Positions 7,387 to 16,108 of a stretch of DNA of 64,000 bases are shown one piece after another; within the stretch, counting starts at the first letter, position 1; the number at the start of each line of letters is the position of its first letter. This DNA comes from an uncultured Lachnospiraceae bacterium (GTDB taxonomy: Bacteria > Bacillota > Clostridia > Lachnospirales > Lachnospiraceae). The notes beneath the pieces are model-generated. The model was not told the DNA's origin. It ran no database searches and was given only the letters and a program-made list of their open reading frames with translations. The translations under genes were made by a program, and so were the position numbers. The stretch spans positions 1-64,000 of the forward strand of contig CANQUC010000007.1 of assembly GCA_947626945.1 (NCBI GenBank), in the 5' to 3' direction.

Positions 7387-8220
7387 ATGGATTTATATAT
7401 TCTCCTCGATTTTTTTAAGAAAAACCCACAATGGGGTATATTTGCCTTAAGCACATTCACAGTTTTTTTGAGCTATTTTCTTGCGATCAAGGAATTTTAT
7501 GTAAAAAAGGCACGATATGATTTTTTTATAATTGATGATATGTTTCGCGCTCCTATGCGTAGCGGAGTTCATCCAGAATACTTGTTATTTAGCGGGGTAA
7601 TAATGGGAATTGTTGCTTTTGTTGTATTTTCTGGATTATTTACCTTTATTATAAAATGGATAGCTAGTAGTTATCCCGTACTTAAAATTATATTTGCAAC
7701 ATTTCTTGTATTATTGTTTGGTGTATGTACTAATTTTTTAATTAGATATTTCTTTTTAAGACCGCAATTAAAGTTTGAACATTGTTGGACAAAAAAAGAG
7801 TTAATACAATATGTTTTTAAGTTATCTGTTGTAAAGGGAATAGAAGCATCAGGTGTTAGTTTGATTTTTTTATTGACAATTGTTTTTGTTAAAAATAATA
7901 AACTTGAACTGCTTGTACTTTCTGCTGTGTTATTTATTGCAGTGACTTTTACAATTGATTATATTTATGAGCAAAAATGCCTAGAACAATCTTGTAAGTT
8001 TTTTCAGATTTTAGTGTTAGATAGACAAACATATGCAATATTAGAAAATGATCATAACTATTTTTATACTGTAAAATGTGAATTACGCAACAATAAAAAA
8101 ACAAACAGAAAGAATTATTATGATTCAATTTGCCTATATTTAAATAAAAAAAGGATTATTTCTATAACAGAAACGAATTATGAAAAAAAGTATTTTTATA
8201 AAATCTGTAGATTTATATAG
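7387..8220 (+). CDS. Unknown polytopic membrane protein of the AT-rich cassette
   Basis: A 277-residue protein of no family I can name. Five or so hydrophobic segments are visible: near residues 16-34, 65-91, 95-118, 155-170 and 175-195. A polar, strongly basic C-terminal domain of about 80 residues follows (NNKKTNRKNYYDSICLYL and onward). The ATG at 7387 follows a weak GCGGGTG site; a GTG at 7378 is possible. It trails the other membrane protein by 20 bp and shares its very low GC. The pair could form a membrane complex whose soluble tails face the cytosol; that is inference only. Confidence 0.6.
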   Translation: MDLYILLDFFKKNPQWGIFALSTFTVFLSYFLAIKEFYVKKARYDFFIIDDMFRAPMRSGVHPEYLLFSGVIMGIVAFVVFSGLFTFIIKWIASSYPVLKIIFATFLVLLFGVCTNFLIRYFFLRPQLKFEHCWTKKELIQYVFKLSVVKGIEASGVSLIFLLTIVFVKNNKLELLVLSAVLFIAVTFTIDYIYEQKCLEQSCKFFQILVLDRQTYAILENDHNYFYTVKCELRNNKKTNRKNYYDSICLYLNKKRIISITETNYEKKYFYKICRFI

Positions 8221-8312
8221 GAAAAAATTTGAATTTTATACATAAAAATTAGAACGGTATTAATTATAAAATATTTTTATGATAATTAATACTAAACTAA
8301 GGAGAAAATATC

Positions 8313-10001
8313 ATGCAGATGAAGAATGAGACAACAGGATATCCGTCAATTGATAAACCTTGGCTTAAGTACTTTAGTAAAGAGGCAATTACACAAGATT
8401 TTATAGAATGTAATATTTACGAACAAATATATATAAATAACAAAAATAAATTATCGGAGTTTGCAATAAATTACTTTGGAAGAAAAATTACATATTCAGA
8501 ACTATTCCAAAATATTTTAAAGACTGAGAAAGCATTTTATTCAATTGGAGTAAAAAAAGAAGATATTGTAACTATAACAACCGTAACAACGCCAGAACTA
8601 ATTTATTGCTTTTACGCTCTTAGTAAAATTGGTGCTATTGCCAATATAATTGATCCACGATGTCATGAAGATGATTTTATTGAACAAATTAAAGAAACCA
8701 AATCAAAAGTACTTGTCTGTATTGATGTATTTAATTCAAAGGCAATTAATATAGCAAAAAAAACTGATGTAGATAGTATTATTTCGATTTCTCCAGCGGA
8801 TTCTTTAGGCGGTATAAAAAAATTTATATATAAAATAACAAATAATAAAAATAATCTAGGAATTAAAATAATTAATTGGAATTCATTTATCAGGAAAGGT
8901 AAAGAAAGTCAAGTACAAGATAATGTAGTGACCTCAGATATGGTCGCTTTGATAACACATACAAGCGGAACTACTGGAAAAGCCAAAGGTGTAATGCTTA
9001 CTCATAAAAATATCAATGCAGTAGCTTTCCAGTATAAATTGGGAATGAAACACGGGCGGCAACAAAAATATTTGGCAATTATTCCACCTTTCATTGCATT
9101 TGGAATTTGTGTTGCAATTCATCTGCCGTTAAGCCTTGGAATGATATGTATTCCAATCCCTGAATTTAAAGTAGATAAATTTTATAATTATTTAAAAAAA
9201 TATCAGCCTAATCATTTCACATGTACTCCTGCCAATTTAGAGTTTCTGATTAAGGAAACACGTCCTATTGATTTATCGTTTTTATGTGTTCCATCTGTGG
9301 GAGGGGATTATATTAGTGAAAAACTAGAAATGAAGATTAATTCTTTCTTATCAAAACATGGTTGTCATGTTGAATTAATTAAGGGTTATGGAATGACTGA
9401 AGTGAGTTCATCTGCTTGTACTACCATGGAAGGATATAACAAACCTGAAAGTGTAGGTTTTCCCTTAATTAAAATGACAATTTCAATTTTTGATCCTGGA
9501 ACTGATAAAGAATTGAAATATGGTACTCAAGGTGAAATTTGTTTTACAGGACCAAACGTAATGAAAGGATATTATAACAATCAAATAGAAACTGAGAAAA
9601 TAATAAAGCTTCATTCAGATGGTCAATATTGGATACATAGTGGTGACATTGGATATATGGATGAAGAAGGTTTTGTTTATGTAATTGATAGAATAAAACG
9701 TATTATAAATTTATCTAATGGTATAAAATTATTTCCTTCCAAAATTGAAAGAGTTATTATGAGATTAGCTCAGGTGTCCTCATGTGCGGTAATTAAACAT
9801 ATTATAAAGGAAAATATGATAACTGCTCAAGCATTTGTTGTTGTAAAAGATGCAATTACTGAAGAAAAAATATTGAGATATTGCGAAGAAAACCTGCCTC
9901 ATGAAATATTACCTGATAGGATAAAAATTATTGACCAGTTACCTTTGACGGCAGTAGGAAAGGTGGATTATTCTTTTTTAGAAGAAAAATATGCTAAATG
10001 A
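8313..10001 (+). CDS. AMP-forming acyl/aryl-acid ligase (ANL superfamily)
   Basis: A 562-residue adenylating enzyme that activates a carboxylate with ATP and passes it to CoA or another thiol. ANL motifs in order: P-loop THTSGTTGKAKGVMLTH (about 215-231), GYGMTE (about 358), YWIHSGDIGYMDEEGFVYV, DRIKRII hinge, and the C-terminal catalytic Lys in PLTAVGKVDY near residue 550. All are intact, so it should be active. The substrate is not readable from sequence. No carrier protein, thioesterase or NRPS domain lies nearby, so a stand-alone CoA ligase fits best. AAGGAGA precedes the ATG. It is the third gene of the AT-rich cassette, 92 bp after the membrane-protein pair, and shares its foreign composition. 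The 166 bp after it hold nothing recognisable before the IS remnant. Confidence 0.85.
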   Translation: MQMKNETTGYPSIDKPWLKYFSKEAITQDFIECNIYEQIYINNKNKLSEFAINYFGRKITYSELFQNILKTEKAFYSIGVKKEDIVTITTVTTPELIYCFYALSKIGAIANIIDPRCHEDDFIEQIKETKSKVLVCIDVFNSKAINIAKKTDVDSIISISPADSLGGIKKFIYKITNNKNNLGIKIINWNSFIRKGKESQVQDNVVTSDMVALITHTSGTTGKAKGVMLTHKNINAVAFQYKLGMKHGRQQKYLAIIPPFIAFGICVAIHLPLSLGMICIPIPEFKVDKFYNYLKKYQPNHFTCTPANLEFLIKETRPIDLSFLCVPSVGGDYISEKLEMKINSFLSKHGCHVELIKGYGMTEVSSSACTTMEGYNKPESVGFPLIKMTISIFDPGTDKELKYGTQGEICFTGPNVMKGYYNNQIETEKIIKLHSDGQYWIHSGDIGYMDEEGFVYVIDRIKRIINLSNGIKLFPSKIERVIMRLAQVSSCAVIKHIIKENMITAQAFVVVKDAITEEKILRYCEENLPHEILPDRIKIIDQLPLTAVGKVDYSFLEEKYAK

Positions 10002-10167
10002 TATATATCCAATATCTTTTGATTAGAAACCATAATTTTTTGCTGACGACGGATAACTTGTTCCGTTAAATGATGAACAACAATATTTATTTGATCGTTG
10101 GGTTTCTTCAATAAAAAGTAAAAAACAATTATCTATAATTTGATTAAGGAAATGCAATATAATTGCT

Positions 10168-11203
10168 TGTAGTTTTGTCAAACATTTGTTACACTGACCT
10201 CAGATAATCCATCAGTACCTGTCTGGGAGTATGCCAGCCTAAAGGACACATAGGGAAACGGTTGTAGTCCCTCTGGTTGTAAAACTTCAACTGCCGGCTG
10301 AAATCCTCAAAGGAATAAAACCTGTGGATGGCATAGAACCTCTCGTTATCCTTCCGATGGCTGCGTTCTACTTTCCCATTATGCCTTGGCGTAAAAGGAT
10401 GAATCAGCTTGTGCCGGATCCCCAGCTGTTGAAGCCGAACCTGAAAGATGGTTGGCTTATCAGAACCGCCATTAGGAGAGAAGCGTTTCGTAAACTCCTG
10501 TCCGTTGTCAGTCTGCACGCACTCTATGGGGCATGGGAAGGCTTTTACCAGGAGGAGTAGGAACTGTGCTCCTCAAAAGCCTCTGCAAAGCGCCAGCGAG
10601 AGTATTCGTCAATGGCAGTGACTGGTAGAACTTCTTTCCTTTGTCCTCGTTCACAAGGCAGACAGAAGGGACAAATTTGACGTCGATTTGAATGCGCTAA
10701 CCGGGGGGATCCATCTGCTCATAAGGTTTAGGGACATACTTGGGGTTAGCCGGTTTGACAGCGGTAAGGCCTTGTTTTTTCAGGAAACGGTAAAGACCCG
10801 GAATAGAACGCTTATAACCGCGCTGCATAAGTTTGACCCAGAAGACGACGAAACCGGCGTCAGGATTACGCCTGCGCATATCGGAGATGTGCTTGATCTC
10901 ATCAGGGGTATGCTGGTTGAGATGATGATGGGGCTTTCTGGATCTGTCCCTGAGGGATTCGATGGAGCCGTCGAAGCGGTTTTTCCAGCGGTAGATAAGT
11001 CTTATATCGTCTGGCGGCGTTGGAGACACCATATTTATCAGCGTAACGGATTAGGGATAGACGAAAGCGCATGTCTTGTGTTATACTAGCCACAGCAGAG
11101 ACCTCCTTTGGTTGGATTTGGTTGTAGTGACTAAAATATAACACAAAAGCAGGATCTCTGCTTTTTAAATATTCAGTTGTAACACATGTATTGTAATCCT
11201 ACA
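10168..11203. mobile_element. Degenerate IS481-type insertion sequence
   Basis: About 1,036 bp bounded by imperfect terminal inverted repeats: TGTAG...TTTGTTACA...CTGA at the left (10168-10198) and its complement at the right (11173-11203, TCAG-TTGTAACA...CTACA). The interior is a single minus-strand transposase reading frame broken several times. No clear target duplication was seen at the ends, consistent with age or rearrangement. Size and the DDE-transposase fragments fit the IS481 family. Confidence 0.8.
10189..11093 (-). pseudogene. Broken IS481-type DDE transposase
   Basis: Transposase fragments lie in successive frames. From 11093 (GTG after AAGGAGG) comes the N-terminal HTH (RYADKYGVSNAARRYK); a frameshift near 11010 leads to the second HTH (IYRWKNRFDGSIESLRDRSR). 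A TGA-containing break near 10697 follows. Then come the first catalytic Asp region (IDVKFVP, near 10660-10680), a further shift to IDEYSRWRFAEAF (near 10590-10625), and finally the second Asp (QTDNGQEF) and the Glu (HNGKVERSH) in 10189-10518. At least three disruptions make it non-functional on its own. Confidence 0.85.
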
Positions 11204-11293
11204 GTACACGCCAATGAACACCATGTTTTTTTATTGAAATTTCCAAAAAAACAGTAGTACAATAATTACATTATCAAAATCAGAAGGGTCATA

Positions 11294-11616
11294 ATGGGGA
11301 AGCCTCCAACGAATAGATCATTGCAAGCTCACAGGTTTACAAAAGCGAAGCTTCCTGCAAGGCAGGCATTGAAAGCGTTGGAAACAACGCTCCTGTGGCC
11401 GCTGTGGAAAATCAGACCGTGGACGGATATGCTGTTCAGAAACATCCGAAATTTGAGATTTACACCGACAAAGCCGGTGAGTTCCGTTTTCATTTGAAAG
11501 CAGGAAACGGCCAGATCATCGCAGTAAGCGAAGGCTATAAAGCCCTTTCCAGCTGCCAGAACGGCATTGATTCCGTAAAGAAAAACGCACCGGCCGCTGC
11601 CGTTGTAAAAGAGTGA
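11294..11616 (+). pseudogene. Broken DUF1508 (YegP-like) gene
   Basis: The frame ending at 11616 encodes one and a half DUF1508 repeats: first IIASSQVYKSEASCKAGIES, then EFRFHLKAGNGQIIAVSEGY with KALSSCQNGIDSVKKNAPA. Intact family members have two tandem copies starting with a similar FKFDLKAGNG strand. Here the first copy lacks its beginning, and an in-frame TAG sits at 11314. An ATG at 11294 with an AGAAGGGT ribosome site lies in another frame, so the simplest reading is an original start followed by an internal deletion. Function of the family is poorly defined. It lies just outside the IS481 end, so the damage may date from that event. Confidence 0.7.
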
Positions 11617-11646
11617 TCCGGTAGGGATCTGTCTGAAAAAATGATA

Positions 11647-11694
11647 AAACCCTCCAGACGGGTGTCACATAAGACAGCACCGTTTGGAGGGTTT
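11647..11694. terminator. Bidirectional terminator between convergent genes
   Basis: Near-perfect stem AAACCCTCCA / TGGAGGGTTT continuing through ACGG/CCGT and GTGTC/GACAGC with a short loop. It separates the DUF1508 remnant (plus) from the HD-GYP gene (minus). Confidence 0.8.
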
Positions 11695-11759
11695 GTATTT
11701 CCTGCCAAAGTTTTTTTGCTTCAGGCGGCTTTTCGTCCCTGCCATGTATCCCCAGGATC

Positions 11760-14051
11760 TTACTGCTCTTCTCCCGCCTGGCGGGCCTGATTTTCTTTCT
11801 CCGCTTCTGCTCTCCTTTCCTCCGGAACCTCCATGTTTGCCACCTGATAGGTGACTTTCAATTGTCTTCCCTGACACAGTTTGGAATATTTTTTCAAAAT
11901 ACGGCCCATGACAGGTTTGATGTTTTCCTCGCCGATATAGGCAAAGATCACCAGGAACTGTACGCCGCTGTATCTGGAACAGATATCCGTGTTGCGGATC
12001 GCCGAGCGAATTGCCTGTTCCATGCAGTTCATTGCCTGCTCCTGTTCGTCTACTGTGACTTCTTCCTGAGTTTCCAGGGTGATCAGCGCAAGGTGGAACT
12101 TATACTCAAACCGTTTGCCAAGATTGCACACATATTCATACAGCCTGGTAAACATCCGGTACTCCACGTCCAGCGCGCCCTGATAGTTTCCGCTGTTTTG
12201 CAGGCTTTGGATCAGACGGGCCATATCAATGTCGGACGTCTGCCCGATCTGTTCATCCTTTTTCTGGTAAAAGGAATATCCCGCTTTCCCGTTCTGCTTG
12301 ATGTGATAAAGCGCCTTATCCGCGTTTGTCAGCGCCTGGGCGTAATTTTCCCCTTTTTCACAGAGATAGATCCCCGCGGAAATGGACGCTGCTTTTATGG
12401 AAGCGTCTCCGGCTTTCTTATTTTCAAATGTACGGATCAGGCCCTGGATCACTTCCTCCGCCTTTTCCCGATCCGCGCCGGGCAGATACATCAGGAATTC
12501 GTCTCCGCCCAGGCGGCAGACAATTGCCTGCTTCTCATATCGCCTCAGCACTTCTCCTACTTCTTTCAGCAGGTGATCCCCTGCCAGATGGCCCAGCGTG
12601 TCGTTGATTTTTTTCAGGTTATCCACATCAAGGAAGCACAGACATCCCTCCTGTTTGCGAATCGACTGGCTGATGGCGGTTTCTCCCTCATAACGCAGCA
12701 TCAGCCCCGTAAGGACATCTCTCTCCCGGGCGTCTTTCTGCGCCATGGTGGTCATGACTCTCTGCAGGACCAGTCCGGTTCCATCCATATCCGCCTGCCT
12801 GTCTTCTATTTCTTTTATCTCCAGCTTTCTTTCGTCCAAAAGCCGGACAAACACATCGGTCATATCGGGATCAAACTGCGTTCCTCTTCCTTTGACAAGC
12901 TCTTCCCTGATCTTTTCCCTGGGGAGGCGGTCCCGGTATACGCGCTTGGAATTCATTGCGTCATAGGCGTCTGCCAGGCAGATGATACGGGCGATTTCCG
13001 GGATGTCTGTTCCGCTAAGATGGTCCGGATATCCCTTTCCGTCATATCGCTCATGATGATATCTGGCGCCCTCCTGCACGCCCGGCTTGTTCAAAATGGA
13101 ATCCGGTATGCTGATCTTCCCGATATCGTGAAGCAGCGCGGCATGGCGCAGATTATTCATCGCCTCCTGGGAATAGCCCAGTTCCCTTGCAAGAGTCACC
13201 GCGTACTCTGCCACATGGAAAGAATGCTCTTTTGTATACTCGTCTTTCGCGTCGATGGTATCCGCCAGCGTGCGCACGATCTGCAAAGACATTTTCTCCA
13301 CTTTTTCACGCCGCTCTTCCGCTTTTTTCGTCTGCAACGCCACTTCCCGTTCCAGCTGTTCTTCATAATAATAACTGTCGGTAATATCTTTCAATAAATA
13401 CAGATAAATCTGCCGCCCCTTTTTGGGCTGCATATGCTGGTAATACTGATTCAATATAATCAGCCCTTCGTTCAGCGCGTTCATGGCGTGCCTTTTTGCC
13501 TCTTCCACCGTATCCAGGAAATCGTACCGCTTGATTCCCAGAATCAGCATCCAGGAGCCTATGGCGTAGGCAACGGCAGTGGTATCGTAGCCTCCTGTGC
13601 AACCGGAAACCACAAGCGCCAGGCCAATGACTGAGATCACCAGCACCAGCAGGATTCCGATGATCTGTCTTTTTCTGTCTTCTTTGTTCTCTTTTCGGTA
13701 TTCCCGGAACAAAATAAACGCTGCCACAAAAAAGTAGGCGACGGCAAACAGCATAAAGATAAAATAAAAGAGTCCATGGCCCGATTCCAGATGGGGAAAG
13801 GGCGCGTCGCCCAGATACGTCACGTCTGTATAAAAAAGGGAATGATGGTCGCAGGAAAGCACCAGCGCCCAAATTCCGGCATGGAATACTGCCAGCGCCA
13901 TATTGATCCAGACGGGGATTTTGACTGAGCAGTAATTCAGGGCAAACAGTAAGATCAAAAACGGAATAAAGGTTTTCCCCAGATAACTGATCTTTACTCC
14001 GATCATAGCGGCGTCGCGGGAGGTAGAAAGGATTTCAAGAAAATAATACAT
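11760..14051 (-). CDS. Membrane HD-GYP plus GGDEF cyclic-di-GMP protein with internal deletions
   Basis: A 763-residue sensor. Residues 1-180 carry about six membrane segments of the 7TM histidine-kinase-sensor type. A much shortened PAS-like stub (LNEGLIILNQYYQHMQPKKG) and a coiled linker follow, then an HD-GYP domain and a GGDEF domain with an intact RLGGDEF signature; a second, non-canonical nucleotidyl-cyclase-like domain ends the protein. HD-GYP proteins degrade and GGDEF proteins make c-di-GMP. In the HD-GYP part HDIGK and HHERYDGKGYP are present. However, the usual 35-40 residues between NKPG and the HHE motif, which include the metal-binding His of the KxHP segment, are absent, so phosphodiesterase activity is doubtful. 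The ATG at 14051 has GGGAG upstream; an ATG at 14075 has no site. It is transcribed alone. Confidence 0.88.
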   Translation of the reverse strand: MYYFLEILSTSRDAAMIGVKISYLGKTFIPFLILLFALNYCSVKIPVWINMALAVFHAGIWALVLSCDHHSLFYTDVTYLGDAPFPHLESGHGLFYFIFMLFAVAYFFVAAFILFREYRKENKEDRKRQIIGILLVLVISVIGLALVVSGCTGGYDTTAVAYAIGSWMLILGIKRYDFLDTVEEAKRHAMNALNEGLIILNQYYQHMQPKKGRQIYLYLLKDITDSYYYEEQLEREVALQTKKAEERREKVEKMSLQIVRTLADTIDAKDEYTKEHSFHVAEYAVTLARELGYSQEAMNNLRHAALLHDIGKISIPDSILNKPGVQEGARYHHERYDGKGYPDHLSGTDIPEIARIICLADAYDAMNSKRVYRDRLPREKIREELVKGRGTQFDPDMTDVFVRLLDERKLEIKEIEDRQADMDGTGLVLQRVMTTMAQKDARERDVLTGLMLRYEGETAISQSIRKQEGCLCFLDVDNLKKINDTLGHLAGDHLLKEVGEVLRRYEKQAIVCRLGGDEFLMYLPGADREKAEEVIQGLIRTFENKKAGDASIKAASISAGIYLCEKGENYAQALTNADKALYHIKQNGKAGYSFYQKKDEQIGQTSDIDMARLIQSLQNSGNYQGALDVEYRMFTRLYEYVCNLGKRFEYKFHLALITLETQEEVTVDEQEQAMNCMEQAIRSAIRNTDICSRYSGVQFLVIFAYIGEENIKPVMGRILKKYSKLCQGRQLKVTYQVANMEVPEERRAEAEKENQARQAGEEQ

Positions 14052-14123
14052 CTTTTGTTTCTCCCAGCAAATCATGTTTTCCTAAGATTATAATCGGTGA
14101 TCCCCGCTATTACAATACATTGA

Positions 14124-14429
14124 TCATAGCTTTTTTACAGGCAGCGCGGGAAAAGAGCAGTCCCAATAGGGCGCGCCCACCAGAATTTCCTCTGCCTCCG
14201 CGAATTCTATGGCATAACGGTATTTTTCCGGCGCAAAGCTGCCGGCGGCAATGTCCCGGTCCCTTTGCCGCAGCCGCTCCCTGTTCAGAGGAACCAAAGG
14301 CTCCTGATTCAGCTCCCGTTTCCTGATCTCAGTTTCCTTACCGGCCCAGTACCCGTCCATATAAGCCCGGCAAAGGGTTCTGGTCCTGGAATCTTCCCGG
14401 ACGCAGGCATCTATAAACAACTCTTTCAT
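14124..14429 (-). pseudogene. Truncated NAD(P)H-dependent flavin oxidoreductase
   Basis: The 101 codons match the N-terminal half of the flavodoxin-fold oxidoreductase/azoreductase family. They include the phosphate-binding start (LFIDACVREDSRTRTL), the NREPL-type segment with the RQRDRDIAAGSF block, and the FMN-site motif EILVGAPYWDCSFPALP. Full-length members are about 180-200 residues; here the frame stops directly after that motif. The ATG has GAGGTGAGA upstream, so it may still be translated, but the product would lack the second half of the FMN and substrate site. Treated as a remnant. Confidence 0.7.
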
Positions 14430-14450
14430 TCTCTCACCTCATGTCTTCCG

Positions 14451-14494
14451 TTAAAAAGGCAGGCCGGTCGGTTTTTAATTTCTACCGATCGGCC
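14451..14494. terminator. Terminator after rhaD
   Basis: Hairpin GGCCGGTCGGT / ACCGATCGGCC (one mismatch) at 14462-14494. On the minus strand it is followed by TGCCTTTTT, on the plus strand by a long T-rich tract. Confidence 0.75.
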
Positions 14495-14560
14495 CGCGTT
14501 TTTCTTTTTTTACACGATTTCTATCCCAGGCGCTTTGCGCAAAAAAGGCATACGCGCCTG

Positions 14561-15388
14561 TCACTTTTCATAAAGGAATTTCTCCGGAAGCGTCACTTTG
14601 AAGCCCTCCGCCACCTGACGCAGATTGTCCGCGGTAATGGTCTGGAGCTTGTCGGGACGAACCGCAAGCACTTTCATAAGAATCTCCGCCGACTTTTCTA
14701 CCGTGTGCATCAAACCAAAGGTCAGATCAAAGTCCGCACCGGAGCAGAACATGCCGTGATGAGCCCAGATGGCCACATCATAGCTTTCCATCAGCTTGCT
14801 GGTGGCAACGGCGATCTCCCTGCCGCCCGGAACCATCCAGGGCACCACGCCCACGCCGTCCGGAAAGACTACGGGACATTCCGTGGCAGACTCCCAAAGC
14901 TCTCTTGTAAAGATCCGGTCGTCCAAAGGCAGTACAAAGGTCAGGGCAATCACATTGGTGGTGTGGGCATGATAGATCACGCGGTGCTTTCCACCTGTCA
15001 CCCGGCGCTTTACCTCATGATTCATCAGGTGGGCGGGCAGCTCGCTGGTAGGCCGTCCCCCTTCCACAAGACCCCAGCGGATCCGGTAGTTTTCACCCTT
15101 TTCATCCAGCTGGATGATGGCGATACAGGCCTCCGGGTCTACAATGATATTCCGGAAATATTTTCCGCTGCCGGTTACAAGGAAATACTCTCCCCCAAGA
15201 CCGGGCACTGATGTTCCAATGGGATACCACTCCCCATGATCGTTGAGACGGGGTTCAATGGCCGCCACCTCACCTGTGTGCAGACGGTATGACAGATTGC
15301 CTCCGTTTCGCTCATGCCAGCCCTGCTGGAACCCGTCGTCCGCCATTTTGATAAAGCCCCTTACAAATTTCGTATCCAGTATTTTCAT
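14561..15388 (-). CDS. rhaD: L-rhamnulose-1-phosphate aldolase
   Basis: Cleaves rhamnulose 1-phosphate to dihydroxyacetone phosphate and lactaldehyde in L-rhamnose catabolism. The 275 residues match the E. coli enzyme in length and motifs. These are GWHERNGGNLSYRL at the start, VTGSGKYFRN, PTSELPAHLMNHE, the zinc ligands HAHTTN with a later HHG, and ATECPVVFPDGVGVVPWMVPG. The ATG at 15388 follows GAGGAGGAG; the frame is open further upstream but without a ribosome site. The other rhamnose genes (rhaA, rhaB) are not next to it, so it is an isolated copy with its own terminator. The same enzyme also acts on fuculose 1-phosphate in some hosts. Confidence 0.93.
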   Translation of the reverse strand: MKILDTKFVRGFIKMADDGFQQGWHERNGGNLSYRLHTGEVAAIEPRLNDHGEWYPIGTSVPGLGGEYFLVTGSGKYFRNIIVDPEACIAIIQLDEKGENYRIRWGLVEGGRPTSELPAHLMNHEVKRRVTGGKHRVIYHAHTTNVIALTFVLPLDDRIFTRELWESATECPVVFPDGVGVVPWMVPGGREIAVATSKLMESYDVAIWAHHGMFCSGADFDLTFGLMHTVEKSAEILMKVLAVRPDKLQTITADNLRQVAEGFKVTLPEKFLYEK

Positions 15389-15569
15389 ACGCTCCTCCTC
15401 TCCAAAAAATCGGCTGCCGTCCGGCAGCTCATAAAATCTGTTGTCTCTGCCATCTATCATATCATATTTGTAATTGATTTCCTACAGGTTTTTCCAATTT
15501 TGTTATGCGCTTTTGAGGATTGTGCCAGCGGGCTGCTCCCGGTTTTTCCCGGAATTTTTATAGATCCTG

Positions 15570-15604
15570 TTGACATTTCTTTTCAAATAGTGTAAATTTA
15601 CACT
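15570..15604 (+). promoter_or_regulatory. Promoter with a perfect 16-bp palindromic operator
   Basis: TTGACA (15570-15575), 17-bp spacer, TAAATT (15593-15598). The -10 is embedded in the perfect palindrome AGTGTAAATTTACACT (15589-15604). A dimeric repressor there would block polymerase; the XRE protein encoded second in this operon is the natural candidate. Confidence 0.7.
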
Positions 15605-15629
15605 AAAAGAGAGGAGGGGGTACTCTTTC

Positions 15630-16103
15630 ATGAACCATATATTTCTTACCGCAAACCTGATTTTCCCCATGTGGGGGCTGTTTCTTTTTCCTTCGGTTTT
15701 TATAATATGGCTCCTGCTTGGCAATTTTATCATCGACAGTGCCGTGCTGCTCATCACCATGGCAGTTTTCAAATATGACGGCAAATGGAAGCTCTGGCGT
15801 TCCAATATTATTCTGATCTGGATCTTCGGCTTTTTGTCAGACCTGATCGGGGCTCTTGTGAATCTGGCAGTCTGCGCCCTTTTCAGTTCTTTCACCAGTT
15901 TGGATTTTGACGCCTTTCTAAAGACGCCCACAGCCCAGATCTTTGCCCTGCCGGGCATCATTGCTGCCGGAACCGCCATTTATCTTTTCAATTATTCGGT
16001 TACTTTTCGGAAATCGTCACTTGACCGCGGGCAAATCCACAGGCTTGCGTTCTGGCTGGCGGTAATCACAGCGCCCTACACCATGCTCCTCCCTACGGTG
16101 TGA
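15630..16103 (+). CDS. Small polytopic membrane protein
   Basis: I do not recognise a named family for this 157-residue protein. Four hydrophobic segments are visible: about residues 8-48 (two), 62-84 and 105-125, with a shorter one near 143-155. GAGGAGGGGG precedes the ATG. Its stop overlaps the start region of the following XRE-type gene, and both lie behind the palindromic promoter at 15570-15604. The pair looks like a small regulated membrane function with its own regulator. No catalytic motif or transporter signature is visible. Confidence 0.7.
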   Translation: MNHIFLTANLIFPMWGLFLFPSVFIIWLLLGNFIIDSAVLLITMAVFKYDGKWKLWRSNIILIWIFGFLSDLIGALVNLAVCALFSSFTSLDFDAFLKTPTAQIFALPGIIAAGTAIYLFNYSVTFRKSSLDRGQIHRLAFWLAVITAPYTMLLPTV

Positions 16104-16108
16104 CCGCT

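Noticed and set aside
11294..11497. 67-codon plus-strand frame starting at a good ribosome site
   Set aside because: Only the start is genuine; the downstream residues in this frame have no family match while the overlapping frame carries DUF1508 repeats, so it is treated as part of the broken gene.
11862..13397. 511-codon plus-strand frame inside the HD-GYP/GGDEF gene
   Set aside because: Antisense to a gene with clear catalytic motifs; no start signals.
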